From: Borborobacter arsenicus
GTDB lineage: Bacteria; Pseudomonadota; Alphaproteobacteria; Rhizobiales; Rhizobiaceae
Assembly (NCBI RefSeq): GCF_003934165.1
Contig: NZ_RKST01000027.1
Coordinates: forward strand, 1-64,000
Length of the DNA: 64,000 nucleotides
Direction of reading: 5' to 3'
Part shown: in pieces, positions 36,716 through 44,831 of the stretch
Numbering within the stretch: the first letter of the stretch is position 1
How the letters are laid out: each line of letters starts with the position of its first letter
The notes under the pieces: model-generated
Told to the model about the DNA's origin: nothing
The model's database searches: none
What the model saw: the letters and a program-made list of their open reading frames with translations, nothing else
Translations under genes and position numbers: made by a program

Positions 36716-36993
36716 TCTAGAGCCTTTCATGGTCATACGGAAGCGTTCTGCCGGAGGGAATTCGGGAACAAGGTCGAGGGCTTCGGCGCCGGGCGTACCG
36801 GGGTACGGCCAAGTCCGAATCCCGAAGGATTTGGCCCGAATTCACCCGGCCCGCAGGGTTTGCCGCTGGCGGGCGCCCGCGGCGTCGGCCGGACTTGGCC
36901 GATGGTCCACATCGGCCGGCGCCGCCCTCCTGGCGGATCGCCTCGCCATCGGACAAACAGAACTGCTTTCGTATAACCATGAAAGGCTCTAGA
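36716..36993. mobile_element. 278-bp MITE-like element with terminal inverted repeats
   Basis: The ends TCTAGAGCCTTTCATGGT (36716-36733) and ACCATGAAAGGCTCTAGA (36976-36993) are perfect complements over 18 bp. The match extends to 29 bp with two mismatches (36716-36744 and 36965-36993). TA dinucleotides flank GAGCCTTTCATGG at both ends, as expected for TA-targeting (IS630/Tc1-type) elements. The inside is GC-rich with no gene. It is inserted next to the palindromic repeat after apt. Confidence 0.75.
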
Positions 36994-37052
36994 GCGGACC
37001 GGATGCGGAGCAACTCGGCTACCACGTCAGTCGAGTCGGCGGTTGTCAGCAG

Positions 37053-37520
37053 TCAGCCGGTCTTCACCAATACCGCGCTTTCGAGTTCCAGCACCTTGTC
37101 GCCGGTAGAATCGAAGGCATCGGCGCGCAAGGTCAGGAGACGCCATCCCGGTCGGCTGGTGAGCGGCCGATGGCTGATGCCTGTGCGTGTGAATGTCACC
37201 GTTTCGCCGGCATAGACCGGCTTCAGCCATTTGAGATTCTTGAAGCCCGGGGAGGGACCGAATTCAGGCTTCGGCCCCGGCCCGGCCCAGTGCTCGCCTT
37301 CGACGGCCTGTGACGCCAGGTTGTAGCGCATCCACATCGATGCCGTGTGCCAGCCGGAGGCGCAAAGACGGCCGAAGACGCTGCCCTGGGCGAGATTCTC
37401 GTCCAGATGGAATGGCTGCGGATCATATTTTGCAGCGAAGGCCTTGATCTCTTCAGGCTCGAATTTATGCGAGCCCAGCGTGACGGTGGTGCCGACACCG
37501 AAGAATTCGTCGAGTGTCAT
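37053..37520 (-). CDS. MaoC-family hot-dog dehydratase (second of a pair)
   Basis: A 155-residue protein with the MaoC/R-hydratase pattern: KFEPEEIKAFAAKYDPQPFHLDENLAQGSVFGRLCASGWHTASMWMRY (the D..PFH...A...F..L.ASGWH signature) and KPVYAGETVTFTRTG. It is likely to hydrate enoyl-type thioesters; the substrate is unknown. Its start overlaps the stop of the upstream maoC-like gene (ATGA). Confidence 0.88.
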   Translation of the reverse strand: MTLDEFFGVGTTVTLGSHKFEPEEIKAFAAKYDPQPFHLDENLAQGSVFGRLCASGWHTASMWMRYNLASQAVEGEHWAGPGPKPEFGPSPGFKNLKWLKPVYAGETVTFTRTGISHRPLTSRPGWRLLTLRADAFDSTGDKVLELESAVLVKTG

Positions 37521-37978
37521 GCCGCGGCCTCACGGGTGAGAAACATGCCGGTGTTTTCAAGTTCGAAGACGCATTCGCCTCTCTGGTTGAAAAGCTCCGC
37601 GCGCATGGTCACGAAGCCGAGATTGGGTCGTGAGCGCGATGTCCGTTTTGCGAGGATCGTGCTCCGTCCGGTCAAGGTATCGCCGGCCAGAACCGGTTTT
37701 TTCCAGCGCGTATAGTCGATGCCGGGAGACCCTTGCGAGGTCGAATCGAGCAGGAAGGCATCGCACATCATGCGCATGAACATCGAGCATATATGCCAGC
37801 CGGAGGCTGAAAGTCCGCCCAGAATGCTGGCCTTGCCGGCTTCCTCGTCCAGATGCATGGGCTGGGCATCGAACTCGCTGGCGAATGCGATCAGTTCGGC
37901 AGCCGTCACCTGTTTGGTGCCGAGGTCGAGCGTGCCGCCCTCGGGAAAATCCTCATAGGCCCATTTCTTCTGTGTCAT
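37517..37978 (-). CDS. MaoC-family hot-dog dehydratase (first of a pair)
   Basis: A 153-residue paralogue: TAAELIAFASEFDAQPMHLDEEAGKASILGGLSASGWHICSMFMRMMCD and WKKPVLAGDTLTGRSTIL. The two proteins share the D.QP.HLDE...ASGWH signature and are translationally coupled, so they may form a heterodimer. Genes of this type often lie near ychF in rhizobia, and ychF is in this window too, beyond the inserted element. Confidence 0.88.
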   Translation of the reverse strand: MTQKKWAYEDFPEGGTLDLGTKQVTAAELIAFASEFDAQPMHLDEEAGKASILGGLSASGWHICSMFMRMMCDAFLLDSTSQGSPGIDYTRWKKPVLAGDTLTGRSTILAKRTSRSRPNLGFVTMRAELFNQRGECVFELENTGMFLTREAAA

Positions 37979-38041
37979 GCCGAAATCCCGTTCAGATTTG
38001 AACGTTTATTGTGGGCCTGCCGATGATGGCAGGCAAGGCCG

Positions 38042-39013
38042 CTACAACCAACCGCGTCGTTTGAAGTACCAGAAGGGCAGGATTGCGGAGAGGACCATCA
38101 GCCCGAGGGCGAAGGGATAGCCGAGGGGCCATTGCAATTCCGGCATGATGTCGAAGTTCATGCCATAGACGGACGCCACCAATGTCGGCGGCAGGAACAC
38201 CACCGCGGCAACCGAGAATATCTTGATGATGCCGTTCTGCTCGATATTGATCATGCCAAGCGTTGCGTCGAGCAGGAAGGTGATTTTCTGTGACAGAAAC
38301 GTCACGTGGTCGGCGAGCGACATCACGTCTCGCGTCAGCACCTTCACCCGCGCCCGCAATTCCTTTCCGGTCCTGTCCTGACCCAGGGCATTGCCGAGGA
38401 ATCCTGACAGCCGTTGCAGCGTCATCAGGCTGTCGCGGATATCGGAGGTCAATCCCTCCTTGCGGCCGATCGTCTGCAGGACTTTCTGGAAGTTGCGGTC
38501 GCGCTTGTTGGCCTTGGTCTCAGCCGATTGGAAAATATCGTGCGAGAGTGCATCGATATCGCGCCCGGCCCGCTCCAATACGTCGGCGAGGCGGTCAACG
38601 ATCGTTTCCAGAAGGCCGATCAGGATCGTCTCTCCATTGGTGCAGCCGACCGAAACCTTTTCCGCGCGCGTGGGAAATGTCTGGAAGGCACGCGGCTCGT
38701 GATAGCGGATCGTGACCAGGCGGTTGCCTGCGAGAACGAAGGTGACCGGCGACATCAACGGGTGGTCATCGTCGGTCTGCGCCGGCAGCGTCGCCGTCAT
38801 GAACAGGGCGTTGTCCTCGACATAGAGGCGTGAGGAGATTTCGATCTCCTCCATTTCCTCCCGGGTGGGGATGCCGATGCCGACCCACTCCTCGATCAAG
38901 GTTTCTTCCGCCCTGGTCGGCGCCAGCAGGTCGGCCCACATGACATCGGTTCGATCCGGGGTCAGTTCCACGCCCCGCAGGCGACCGGCTTCCACCACAA
39001 ATGCCCTGATCAT
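38042..39013 (-). CDS. corA: CorA-type magnesium/cobalt transporter
   Basis: A 323-residue protein with a long soluble cytoplasmic domain and two C-terminal helices (IFSVAAVVFLPPTLVASVYGMNF and PFALGLMVLSAILPFWYF). The GMN signature is present in YGMNFD, and the C-terminus is basic (KRRGWL). The start is the ATG at 39013 (MIRAFVVEAG) with AAGGGAG upstream. It is probably monocistronic. Confidence 0.93.
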   Translation of the reverse strand: MIRAFVVEAGRLRGVELTPDRTDVMWADLLAPTRAEETLIEEWVGIGIPTREEMEEIEISSRLYVEDNALFMTATLPAQTDDDHPLMSPVTFVLAGNRLVTIRYHEPRAFQTFPTRAEKVSVGCTNGETILIGLLETIVDRLADVLERAGRDIDALSHDIFQSAETKANKRDRNFQKVLQTIGRKEGLTSDIRDSLMTLQRLSGFLGNALGQDRTGKELRARVKVLTRDVMSLADHVTFLSQKITFLLDATLGMINIEQNGIIKIFSVAAVVFLPPTLVASVYGMNFDIMPELQWPLGYPFALGLMVLSAILPFWYFKRRGWL

Positions 39014-39265
39014 CGCCGGGTCTCCCTTGCTGCTGAGAGGAGGCGCCTTGATGAAGACGCATGATTGCAGGCCGCATGAGACGGGCATTTCCGTAGAAAG
39101 CCCTAGTCGGATGCAATCGCCAATTAGGCTCGGCGCCGTTGCAGGTCAAGCCAGGGGTTTTTCAGGGAGCGAGAATGCGGCATTTGGGCGGGACCTGCCC
39201 GCCGCAATGACGGGCCGCCGCGCCGTTCCGATGGCTGCGACGGCTCTTGTCCCTTCTGCGCGATA

Positions 39266-39616
39266 ATGCGCTTAAGCCCGCGGCGCGGCGTGCCGCGCAT
39301 GTCGCCGGCGCTGCTTTCCAAGCGACTGAAGGAGCTTGAGAAGGCCGGTATCGTCTCGGTCGAGCGCAATGGTAGCGGCGTCGTGATAGATGGCAGCGTC
39401 GTTGACCTGTGCGCATTTGATCCCGGGTTCGAGGTGGGTCTGCTGGTGAGATCGCCGCTCAGAACCATGACCGCGATCTGGATGGGGGTCGCCAAGTTGC
39501 GCCGCGAGATCGATGAAGGCAATCTCGAACTGGATGGCGACCCGTCGATTGCAGGAGCCATCCAGCAATGGCTTGGGCTGAGCCCCTTCGCCAAGGAACC
39601 GAGCCGTGTCATGTAG
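39266..39616 (+). pseudogene. Remnant of an HxlR-type winged-helix regulator
   Basis: The frame reads RRGVPRMSPALLSKRLKELEKAGIVSVERNGSGV, the middle of an HxlR winged helix. It then jumps directly to VVDLCAFDPGFEVGLLVRSPLRTMTAIWMGVAKLRREI, which is the C-terminal lipid-binding-like domain of such regulators. The normal N-terminus (first helices) and the stretch between the two domains are missing. There is no ribosome-binding site at 39266. I read it as a decayed gene with a truncated 5' end and an internal deletion. Confidence 0.7.
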
Positions 39617-39737
39617 GCGCCTTCAAGCGCTGCCGGTAATCTCAAAAGACGAACGCTCTGTTCACATCTTTGTTCTTTGAAAGCCAAATCGCGATATGCG
39701 ACGGAAACTTCGGACTTTTGTTTGGAGCATCCCTGAA

Positions 39738-40343
39738 ATGAAATTATTCTACATGCCCGGAGCCTGTTCTTTGGCTCCCCATATCATTGCGAATGAAGCT
39801 GGCATCGATCTCGATCTGGTCCGTGTCGACGGCAAGAGCAAGAAGACCGAGCAGGGTCAGGACTTCCTTGCCACAAACCCGAACGGCTATGTGCCGGCAC
39901 TGGTGCTGCCGGATGGCGAACTGATGACCGAGGCGTCGGTCGTGGTGCAGTATCTTGCGGACCAGAAGCCCGAAACCGGCCTGATGCCGAAGCCCGGCGA
40001 GATTGCCCGCTATCGTGTCCAGCAGTGGCTGGCCTTTGTCGCCACCGAATTGCACAAGGTCTTCGGCTCGTTCTTCAAGCCGGACACGCCCGAGGCCACC
40101 AAGGAGATCAACCGCGCGCATCTTTCGCGGCGGCTGGCATATGTCGACCAGAAGCTCGACGGCCGCTCCTATCTTATGGGCGATACCTTCACTGCCGCTG
40201 ATGCCTATCTGTGGACCGTCCTGGGTTGGGCGAAGTTCATCGGCTTCGACCTTTCGCCCTTCGCCAACATCCAGCGCTACCTTGGAACGGTTGCCGCGCG
40301 GCCTGCCGTGCAGAAGACCCTTCGTGCCGAAGGTCTTGCCTGA
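39738..40343 (+). CDS. Glutathione S-transferase (beta class)
   Basis: A 201-residue protein. The N-terminal thioredoxin-like domain reads MKLFYMPGACSLAPHIIANEAG with the beta-class catalytic Cys10. The cis-Pro lies in NPNGYVPALVL and the glutathione gamma-Glu site in LMTEASVVVQYL. The C-terminal helical domain has a MGDTFTAADAYLWTVLGW motif. The start is the ATG at 39738, with GGAG 10 bases upstream. Confidence 0.93.
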   Translation: MKLFYMPGACSLAPHIIANEAGIDLDLVRVDGKSKKTEQGQDFLATNPNGYVPALVLPDGELMTEASVVVQYLADQKPETGLMPKPGEIARYRVQQWLAFVATELHKVFGSFFKPDTPEATKEINRAHLSRRLAYVDQKLDGRSYLMGDTFTAADAYLWTVLGWAKFIGFDLSPFANIQRYLGTVAARPAVQKTLRAEGLA

Positions 40344-40373
40344 TCTGTTGAGCGCACTCGCTTATGTGCCTAT

Positions 40374-40403
40374 GAACGCCGGGTGCCGCAGGCCCCGGCG
40401 TTC
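40374..40403 (+). terminator. Hairpin terminator between gst and the peroxiredoxin gene
   Basis: A perfect 10-bp stem (GAACGCCGGG with CCCGGCGTTC) lies 31 bases after the gst stop. It is followed on the plus strand by TTCGC, without a long T-run. It sits between convergent genes and could serve both. Confidence 0.6.
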
Positions 40404-40482
40404 TTCGCAAGGTGAGGACAGTCACACCGCCGGTTTCGACCGGCCTGTTCGTTCTGCCGCTTTATTGGCCGATACTGTAACC

Positions 40483-41166
40483 TTAGCTGGCGATGCGAGA
40501 CGCCGCTGACAACACCTCCTGCGACGATGGCGCGGTGAACATGTAGCGACCGTTCTCCGGTACCTCGGTAAAGCACCAGCGCACCACCCCGTCGCGGTCG
40601 AGCAGGAACTGGCCGACGAGCTGCCCCATGCCGGTTGCGATCATCTGCTGATCCGCTTCGGTGATCTCGTAGGCATCCGCCTTATCTAGAATTTCGGCAG
40701 CCACCATCGGGTTCATCGGCTCCGGCAATTCACCCGGCACGTCCACCCGCGCAGTCATCACCGCATCCATGCCCATCTTGTGCGGCCATTCGGTCTGGTT
40801 CTCGGTGAATTCCAGGTTGGGCAGGCCGAAAGCGCGATGCGAGGTGCGTTCCGGGTCGGCGGCAGCAAGCAGGTTGGGCATCGGGTGGTAGCGAAAATAG
40901 AGGCGTGCGCGATCGATGGGGGTATTGACCACTGCGAGGCTTTCGATGCCCTTTTCGCGCAGTGTCGGGTCAAGTTGCGCCATCGCCGCAATATGGCGAC
41001 GGCAAAACGGGCAGTGAAGGCCCCGGAACAGCCCGACCAGCACGGGATTGTGCCCGCGAAAATCGTCCAGCGAGATCTGGCCCTCCCGCGTGATCGCGTC
41101 GAGTACGATGTTTGGCGCGCGGTCGCCCGGCTGCAGTGGTGGTCCAACGTCTAGGGATGCCGACAT
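40483..41166 (-). CDS. Peroxiredoxin-like (AhpC/TSA) protein
   Basis: A 227-residue thioredoxin-fold protein: LQPGDRAPNIVLDAITREGQISLDDFRG, then GLFRGLHCPFCRRHIAAMAQL, whose CPFC pair replaces the single peroxidatic Cys of classical enzymes. The C-terminal part (MIATGMGQLVGQFLLDRDGVVRWCFTE) carries one more Cys. The start is the ATG at 41166 with AAGGAG 7 bases upstream. It lies 19 bases after the stop of the large cyclase gene and is probably co-transcribed with it. Confidence 0.85.
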   Translation of the reverse strand: MSASLDVGPPLQPGDRAPNIVLDAITREGQISLDDFRGHNPVLVGLFRGLHCPFCRRHIAAMAQLDPTLREKGIESLAVVNTPIDRARLYFRYHPMPNLLAAADPERTSHRAFGLPNLEFTENQTEWPHKMGMDAVMTARVDVPGELPEPMNPMVAAEILDKADAYEITEADQQMIATGMGQLVGQFLLDRDGVVRWCFTEVPENGRYMFTAPSSQEVLSAASRIAS

Positions 41167-41185
41167 TTTCAAGCTCCTTTCCAGC

Positions 41186-44100
41186 TCAGTCAAGAAAGGG
41201 CAGCACGAACAGGGCTTCAGGGTCGAGCCCGTGCCGGGCGCATGTCTCTTGCGCCATGGAAAAATATCGATCGGCCTCGGTCATGTTGTCGAGGTCGAGA
41301 TTCAATGTGGCCAGCCCATCATAGCATGAAAACAGCAACTGGGGTTCGCCGGTTTCGCGGGCCAGTTCGAGCGCTTCGGTGTAGCAGGGCAAAGCGAGTT
41401 CCGGCCGGCCGTGACATTGGTGGATCTGTCCAAGCACGATCAGCGGCACGGGAAGATGCTCGCGCTGATCGAGCGCGCGATCGAGTTCGATCGCCTTCTC
41501 CGCCGCCGGCACGCCTTCGCCTGCGCATCGGTCGGTGAAGGTGCAGGAGGCTACCGCCAGATTGGCAAGCAGCCGCGCCTGGAAGCTGGTGTCACCGATG
41601 CGGCGGGCAACGTCGAGGCCGCGCCGGCATATCTCCATGGCCTTGGCGGGATCGATTATGGTGTAGAGCACGCTAAGATTGGTGTAGCCGCGGCAGGCGG
41701 CGCTCAGGAGGCCGGCGGTCTCGGCGACCGCCACGCTTTTTTCCACCTCGCCCACGGCTTTGATGCCTTGTCCCATCCGTGCCAGTGCGACAGCCTTGGT
41801 ATTGAGCGCTTCGGCGGTTGCCAGCGCTGCCTCGTGCTGCATCCCCGCATCGGAGCCTTTCGGCAGGGCGCCCACGCAACCCAGCGCTTCATCTGCCCAT
41901 TTGGCTGCCTGGGCATGGTCGCCGGTCCGGAACGCCAGATGGCCGCGCTCCTGCCACAGATGCGCGCGCTCAATCGGTGCGTCTGCGTCCTCCAGCAATG
42001 TGGCGGCATCGGCGTAGTGGGCTTGCGCCAGACTGCGCCTGCCTGCCTCCCACAACAAACGCCCGGTTTTGCGCAATAACCGGGCTGCGCCGACCTTGTC
42101 TCCCGATGCCCGGCAGGCATCCAGCGCGATCCGGTAGTGGTCCTGGGCGGCCGCGCGCTGGCCGGCTGGCCCGCACAAATCTCCCAGCCGCTCGGTAAGC
42201 AGGATTCGCAGCGGCCCGCCGTCCGTCGCCGTCAGTGCGTCAAGTGCCTGCTGATAGAGGCGCAACGCGTCGTCATTGGCATAGATCATGCGGGCCCGGT
42301 CGCCGGCATCCGTCAGGTAGCGCGCGCCTTTTTCGTGCTGCGTGCTGAGGCTGAAGTGGTGGCCAAGCAGCGTCAGATCATCCAGCCGCTCGGGATGCTC
42401 GCCATAGAGACGTTCAAGTGCGGTGGCAACCCGCCCATGCATCTCGGTGCGCCGCTGCAGCAGCAGGTTGTGATAGACCACATCCTGCAGCAGGGTCTGC
42501 GTGAAACGATAGCATCGTGACGAAATCGGCGCGGCGATCTCCTCGATGACCTCAGCGTCGCACAAAAGGTCGAGACTGGCCTCCAGCCCGGCCTGATCGG
42601 CGGCCGTTGCCCTGAGCAGCGCGGCATCGATACGCGGACCAAGCACCGCCGCTTCCTGCGCCAGCCTGCGGGCCGCCGGCGGCAACCGGTCAACGCGGGC
42701 AAGCAGCATTGGCTGGAGTGCTGCCGGAATTTCGGCAACCGCTTCGGCAGAGGTGATCCGCCAATGCTGGCCGTCACGGGCGAGCGTACCGGTCTCGATC
42801 AGCCCGCGCACGATTTCTTCCACAAAAAGCGGGTTTCCGCCGGCACGTTGCAGAATTCCATCGCGAAGCGCCAGCAGTGGTCGATCGGAGGGCTGCCCCA
42901 GCAGGACGTCCAGCAATCTTTGCGCGTCGGCTGCCTTCAATGGTCCGAGGCGAAGGGCGGTATGGCTGATCCTGCCCGACTCCAATTGATCGCGCTCCGA
43001 CCCCGGCCGATGCGTCACCAGCAGCAGAAGGCGCGTGCGCTCCAACCGATCCATCACGAAACGCAAGGCTTCCAGGGAAACGGCATCGGCCCAGTGCAGG
43101 TCTTCCACGACGATCAGCAAGGGCGACAGCGCCAGGCGCCGCTCGAAGATCGTGCGGATCGCAAAGAGGATCTGCCGCCGCAATTGTTCCGGCTCGACAT
43201 GCTGCAGGGCCGCGTCAGGGTCGCCCAATCCCAGGACGTGGAACAATAATGGCATCAGCCGACCCATCTCCTCGTCCGGCAGGCCGAGTTCTTCCAGAAG
43301 CGCGGCAAGTTTCCGGCGCATTTCCTCCGGTGGGGCGGATTGCGGCATGCCGGCCGCGCTGCGCACCACGGCTGCCAACACGCCGTAGGACTGTTCGCCG
43401 AGCGAGGAACAGGCTGCCTGTCTGATGGCGACATTGGCGAACCGCTCATCATCATGGAGGCGGGCGATGAATTCCTGCACCAGCCGCGACTTGCCGATTC
43501 CGGCTTCTCCAGCGAGCCTTACAAGCTGGGCTGAGCCGCTGCAGGCCAGTTCGAGACACCCCAGAAGCTGGGCCAACTCGCTGTCGCGGCCGATCAGCGG
43601 TGCGTTGAGCCCAAGCGTCTCCAGCCCCCGTGCGGCGCGGGGCGCATCAAGGGCGCCCTTTAGCCGATGGACGAGGATACGGCCGGTTTTGCCGCGAAGG
43701 GCGATGTCTCCGAGGGCTTCATAAGCGAAGCCATGCCTGGTCAGCCGATGGGTGAGCGGCCCCACCAGCACTTCGCCCGGTGCCGCGATCGATTGCAGGC
43801 GCTGAGCGATATTCACCGTGTCGCCGGTAACCGAATAGGACTTCACATTGCTGGCGCCGAAGGCTCCGGCAACCACTTGTCCTGTATTGATGCCGATATG
43901 GAGCATCAGCGGCGAACCGAGCGCCTTGGAGCGCTCCTCCATCAGCGCCGTCCGTCTTATCATATCGAGAGCGGCCCGCAGGGCCCGTTCCGGGTCATCC
44001 TCATGCGAGACAGGTGCGCCGAACAGGGCAAGCAGCGCATCGCCTATGAACTTGTCGACAAAGCCTCCGAAACTCTGCACCGCCGCGGTCATCTCCTCGA

Positions 44101-44467
44101 ACAGCTCGTTTTGCATCGCCTGCATCACCTCGGGGTCGAGCTGTTCGCTGAGCGCCGTAAAACCACTGAGATCGGCAAAGAGCACCGTCACCGTGCGGCG
44201 GTCGGCATCGTGGCCAATGGTTTGAGGTTCTGCTTCCGCTATCGGCTCGATTGGCGGCGATATAGGCGTAGCGGCCGGCGAGACGGTCTTATCCTTGCTG
44301 TGGGGCTTCGATGCGCCGGCGAGCTTGGCCCCGCATTCGGAGCAGAAGGCGAAATCTGCCGGACAGACATGCCCGCAATCAGGGCAAGCCCTGGGTTGTC
44401 CTGCCCCGCATTTGGGGCAAAAGGCAAAGCCGCTCTGGAGCTCGAAACCGCAACTGGCGCAGTTCAT
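41186..44467 (-). CDS. Zinc-ribbon / adenylate cyclase / AAA ATPase / TPR signalling protein
   Basis: A 1093-residue multidomain protein. Two zinc ribbons start it (C3-x2-C6 with C17-x2-C20, and C28-x2-C31 with C42-x2-C45). A class III nucleotide cyclase domain follows (about 90-270), with metal sites in LFADLSGF and FIGDALLALFG and the loop YSVTGDTVNIAQRL. Next is an ATPase with Walker A GEAGIGKSRLVQEF and Walker B LLIVVEDLHWAD. The last about 450 residues are TPR-like. The family (cyclase-ATPase-TPR) is widespread in rhizobia; the signal sensed is unknown. The peroxiredoxin gene next to it hints at redox stress, which is an inference. Confidence 0.9.
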   Translation of the reverse strand: MNCASCGFELQSGFAFCPKCGAGQPRACPDCGHVCPADFAFCSECGAKLAGASKPHSKDKTVSPAATPISPPIEPIAEAEPQTIGHDADRRTVTVLFADLSGFTALSEQLDPEVMQAMQNELFEEMTAAVQSFGGFVDKFIGDALLALFGAPVSHEDDPERALRAALDMIRRTALMEERSKALGSPLMLHIGINTGQVVAGAFGASNVKSYSVTGDTVNIAQRLQSIAAPGEVLVGPLTHRLTRHGFAYEALGDIALRGKTGRILVHRLKGALDAPRAARGLETLGLNAPLIGRDSELAQLLGCLELACSGSAQLVRLAGEAGIGKSRLVQEFIARLHDDERFANVAIRQAACSSLGEQSYGVLAAVVRSAAGMPQSAPPEEMRRKLAALLEELGLPDEEMGRLMPLLFHVLGLGDPDAALQHVEPEQLRRQILFAIRTIFERRLALSPLLIVVEDLHWADAVSLEALRFVMDRLERTRLLLLVTHRPGSERDQLESGRISHTALRLGPLKAADAQRLLDVLLGQPSDRPLLALRDGILQRAGGNPLFVEEIVRGLIETGTLARDGQHWRITSAEAVAEIPAALQPMLLARVDRLPPAARRLAQEAAVLGPRIDAALLRATAADQAGLEASLDLLCDAEVIEEIAAPISSRCYRFTQTLLQDVVYHNLLLQRRTEMHGRVATALERLYGEHPERLDDLTLLGHHFSLSTQHEKGARYLTDAGDRARMIYANDDALRLYQQALDALTATDGGPLRILLTERLGDLCGPAGQRAAAQDHYRIALDACRASGDKVGAARLLRKTGRLLWEAGRRSLAQAHYADAATLLEDADAPIERAHLWQERGHLAFRTGDHAQAAKWADEALGCVGALPKGSDAGMQHEAALATAEALNTKAVALARMGQGIKAVGEVEKSVAVAETAGLLSAACRGYTNLSVLYTIIDPAKAMEICRRGLDVARRIGDTSFQARLLANLAVASCTFTDRCAGEGVPAAEKAIELDRALDQREHLPVPLIVLGQIHQCHGRPELALPCYTEALELARETGEPQLLFSCYDGLATLNLDLDNMTEADRYFSMAQETCARHGLDPEALFVLPFLD

Positions 44468-44646
44468 GGATCGAGAACCTGCAACCGCCCTGGCGCTATC
44501 GAGCGCCGGGCGTACCTGAAGTCGCCCGCTTTCTCCCTACAATGAGCCTGTAGCCTCGTAAGGACAAGATGCTTGTCGGAGCGAGGGCGTCCACACAGTT
44601 GCGCTAGAAGCTACCGCAGCCGACCAGGGGGATTTATTTGCGGGCG

Positions 44647-44666
44647 ATCAGGTGTTGAACTTGAAC
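44647..44666. repeat. Left attachment-site repeat
   Basis: ATCAGGTGTTGAACTTGAAC, identical in 19 of 20 positions to 60038-60057. Read on the minus strand it encodes FKFNT and a stop, a duplicate of the ychF C-terminus (FRFNT). This duplication is what site-specific integration into the 3' end of ychF leaves behind. Confidence 0.85.
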
Positions 44667-44786
44667 GATCCGGTTGCCGGCCGTTTCATCGTTTTGCCAT
44701 GGTTTGCATAAGTGACGGTATTTGCTTGATTATTCGTCGCAGCCGGCCTTACCTCCTTTCCATCGATTTCAAACATTTGCCGCTCA

Positions 44787-44808
44787 TGTCGCACTCCGGT
44801 CGCGACAC
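44787..44808. repeat. Left inner repeat (candidate integrase arm site)
   Basis: A 22-bp sequence (TGTCGCACTCCGGTCGCGAC plus AC) found again at 59919-59940 with two mismatches, in the same orientation. It is itself partly palindromic (GTCGC...GCGAC), and a related GGGTCGCGATACGG follows. It lies about 140 bases inside the left attachment repeat and just before the integrase gene, as arm-type binding sites do. Confidence 0.65.
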
Positions 44809-44831
44809 GGGTCGCGATACGGAGGGAAGAC

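Noticed and set aside
36636-37025. Short open frames on both strands over the MITE-like element, with similar MVIRK starts
   Set aside because: The matching starts come from the inverted terminal repeats; there are no ribosome-binding sites or domains.
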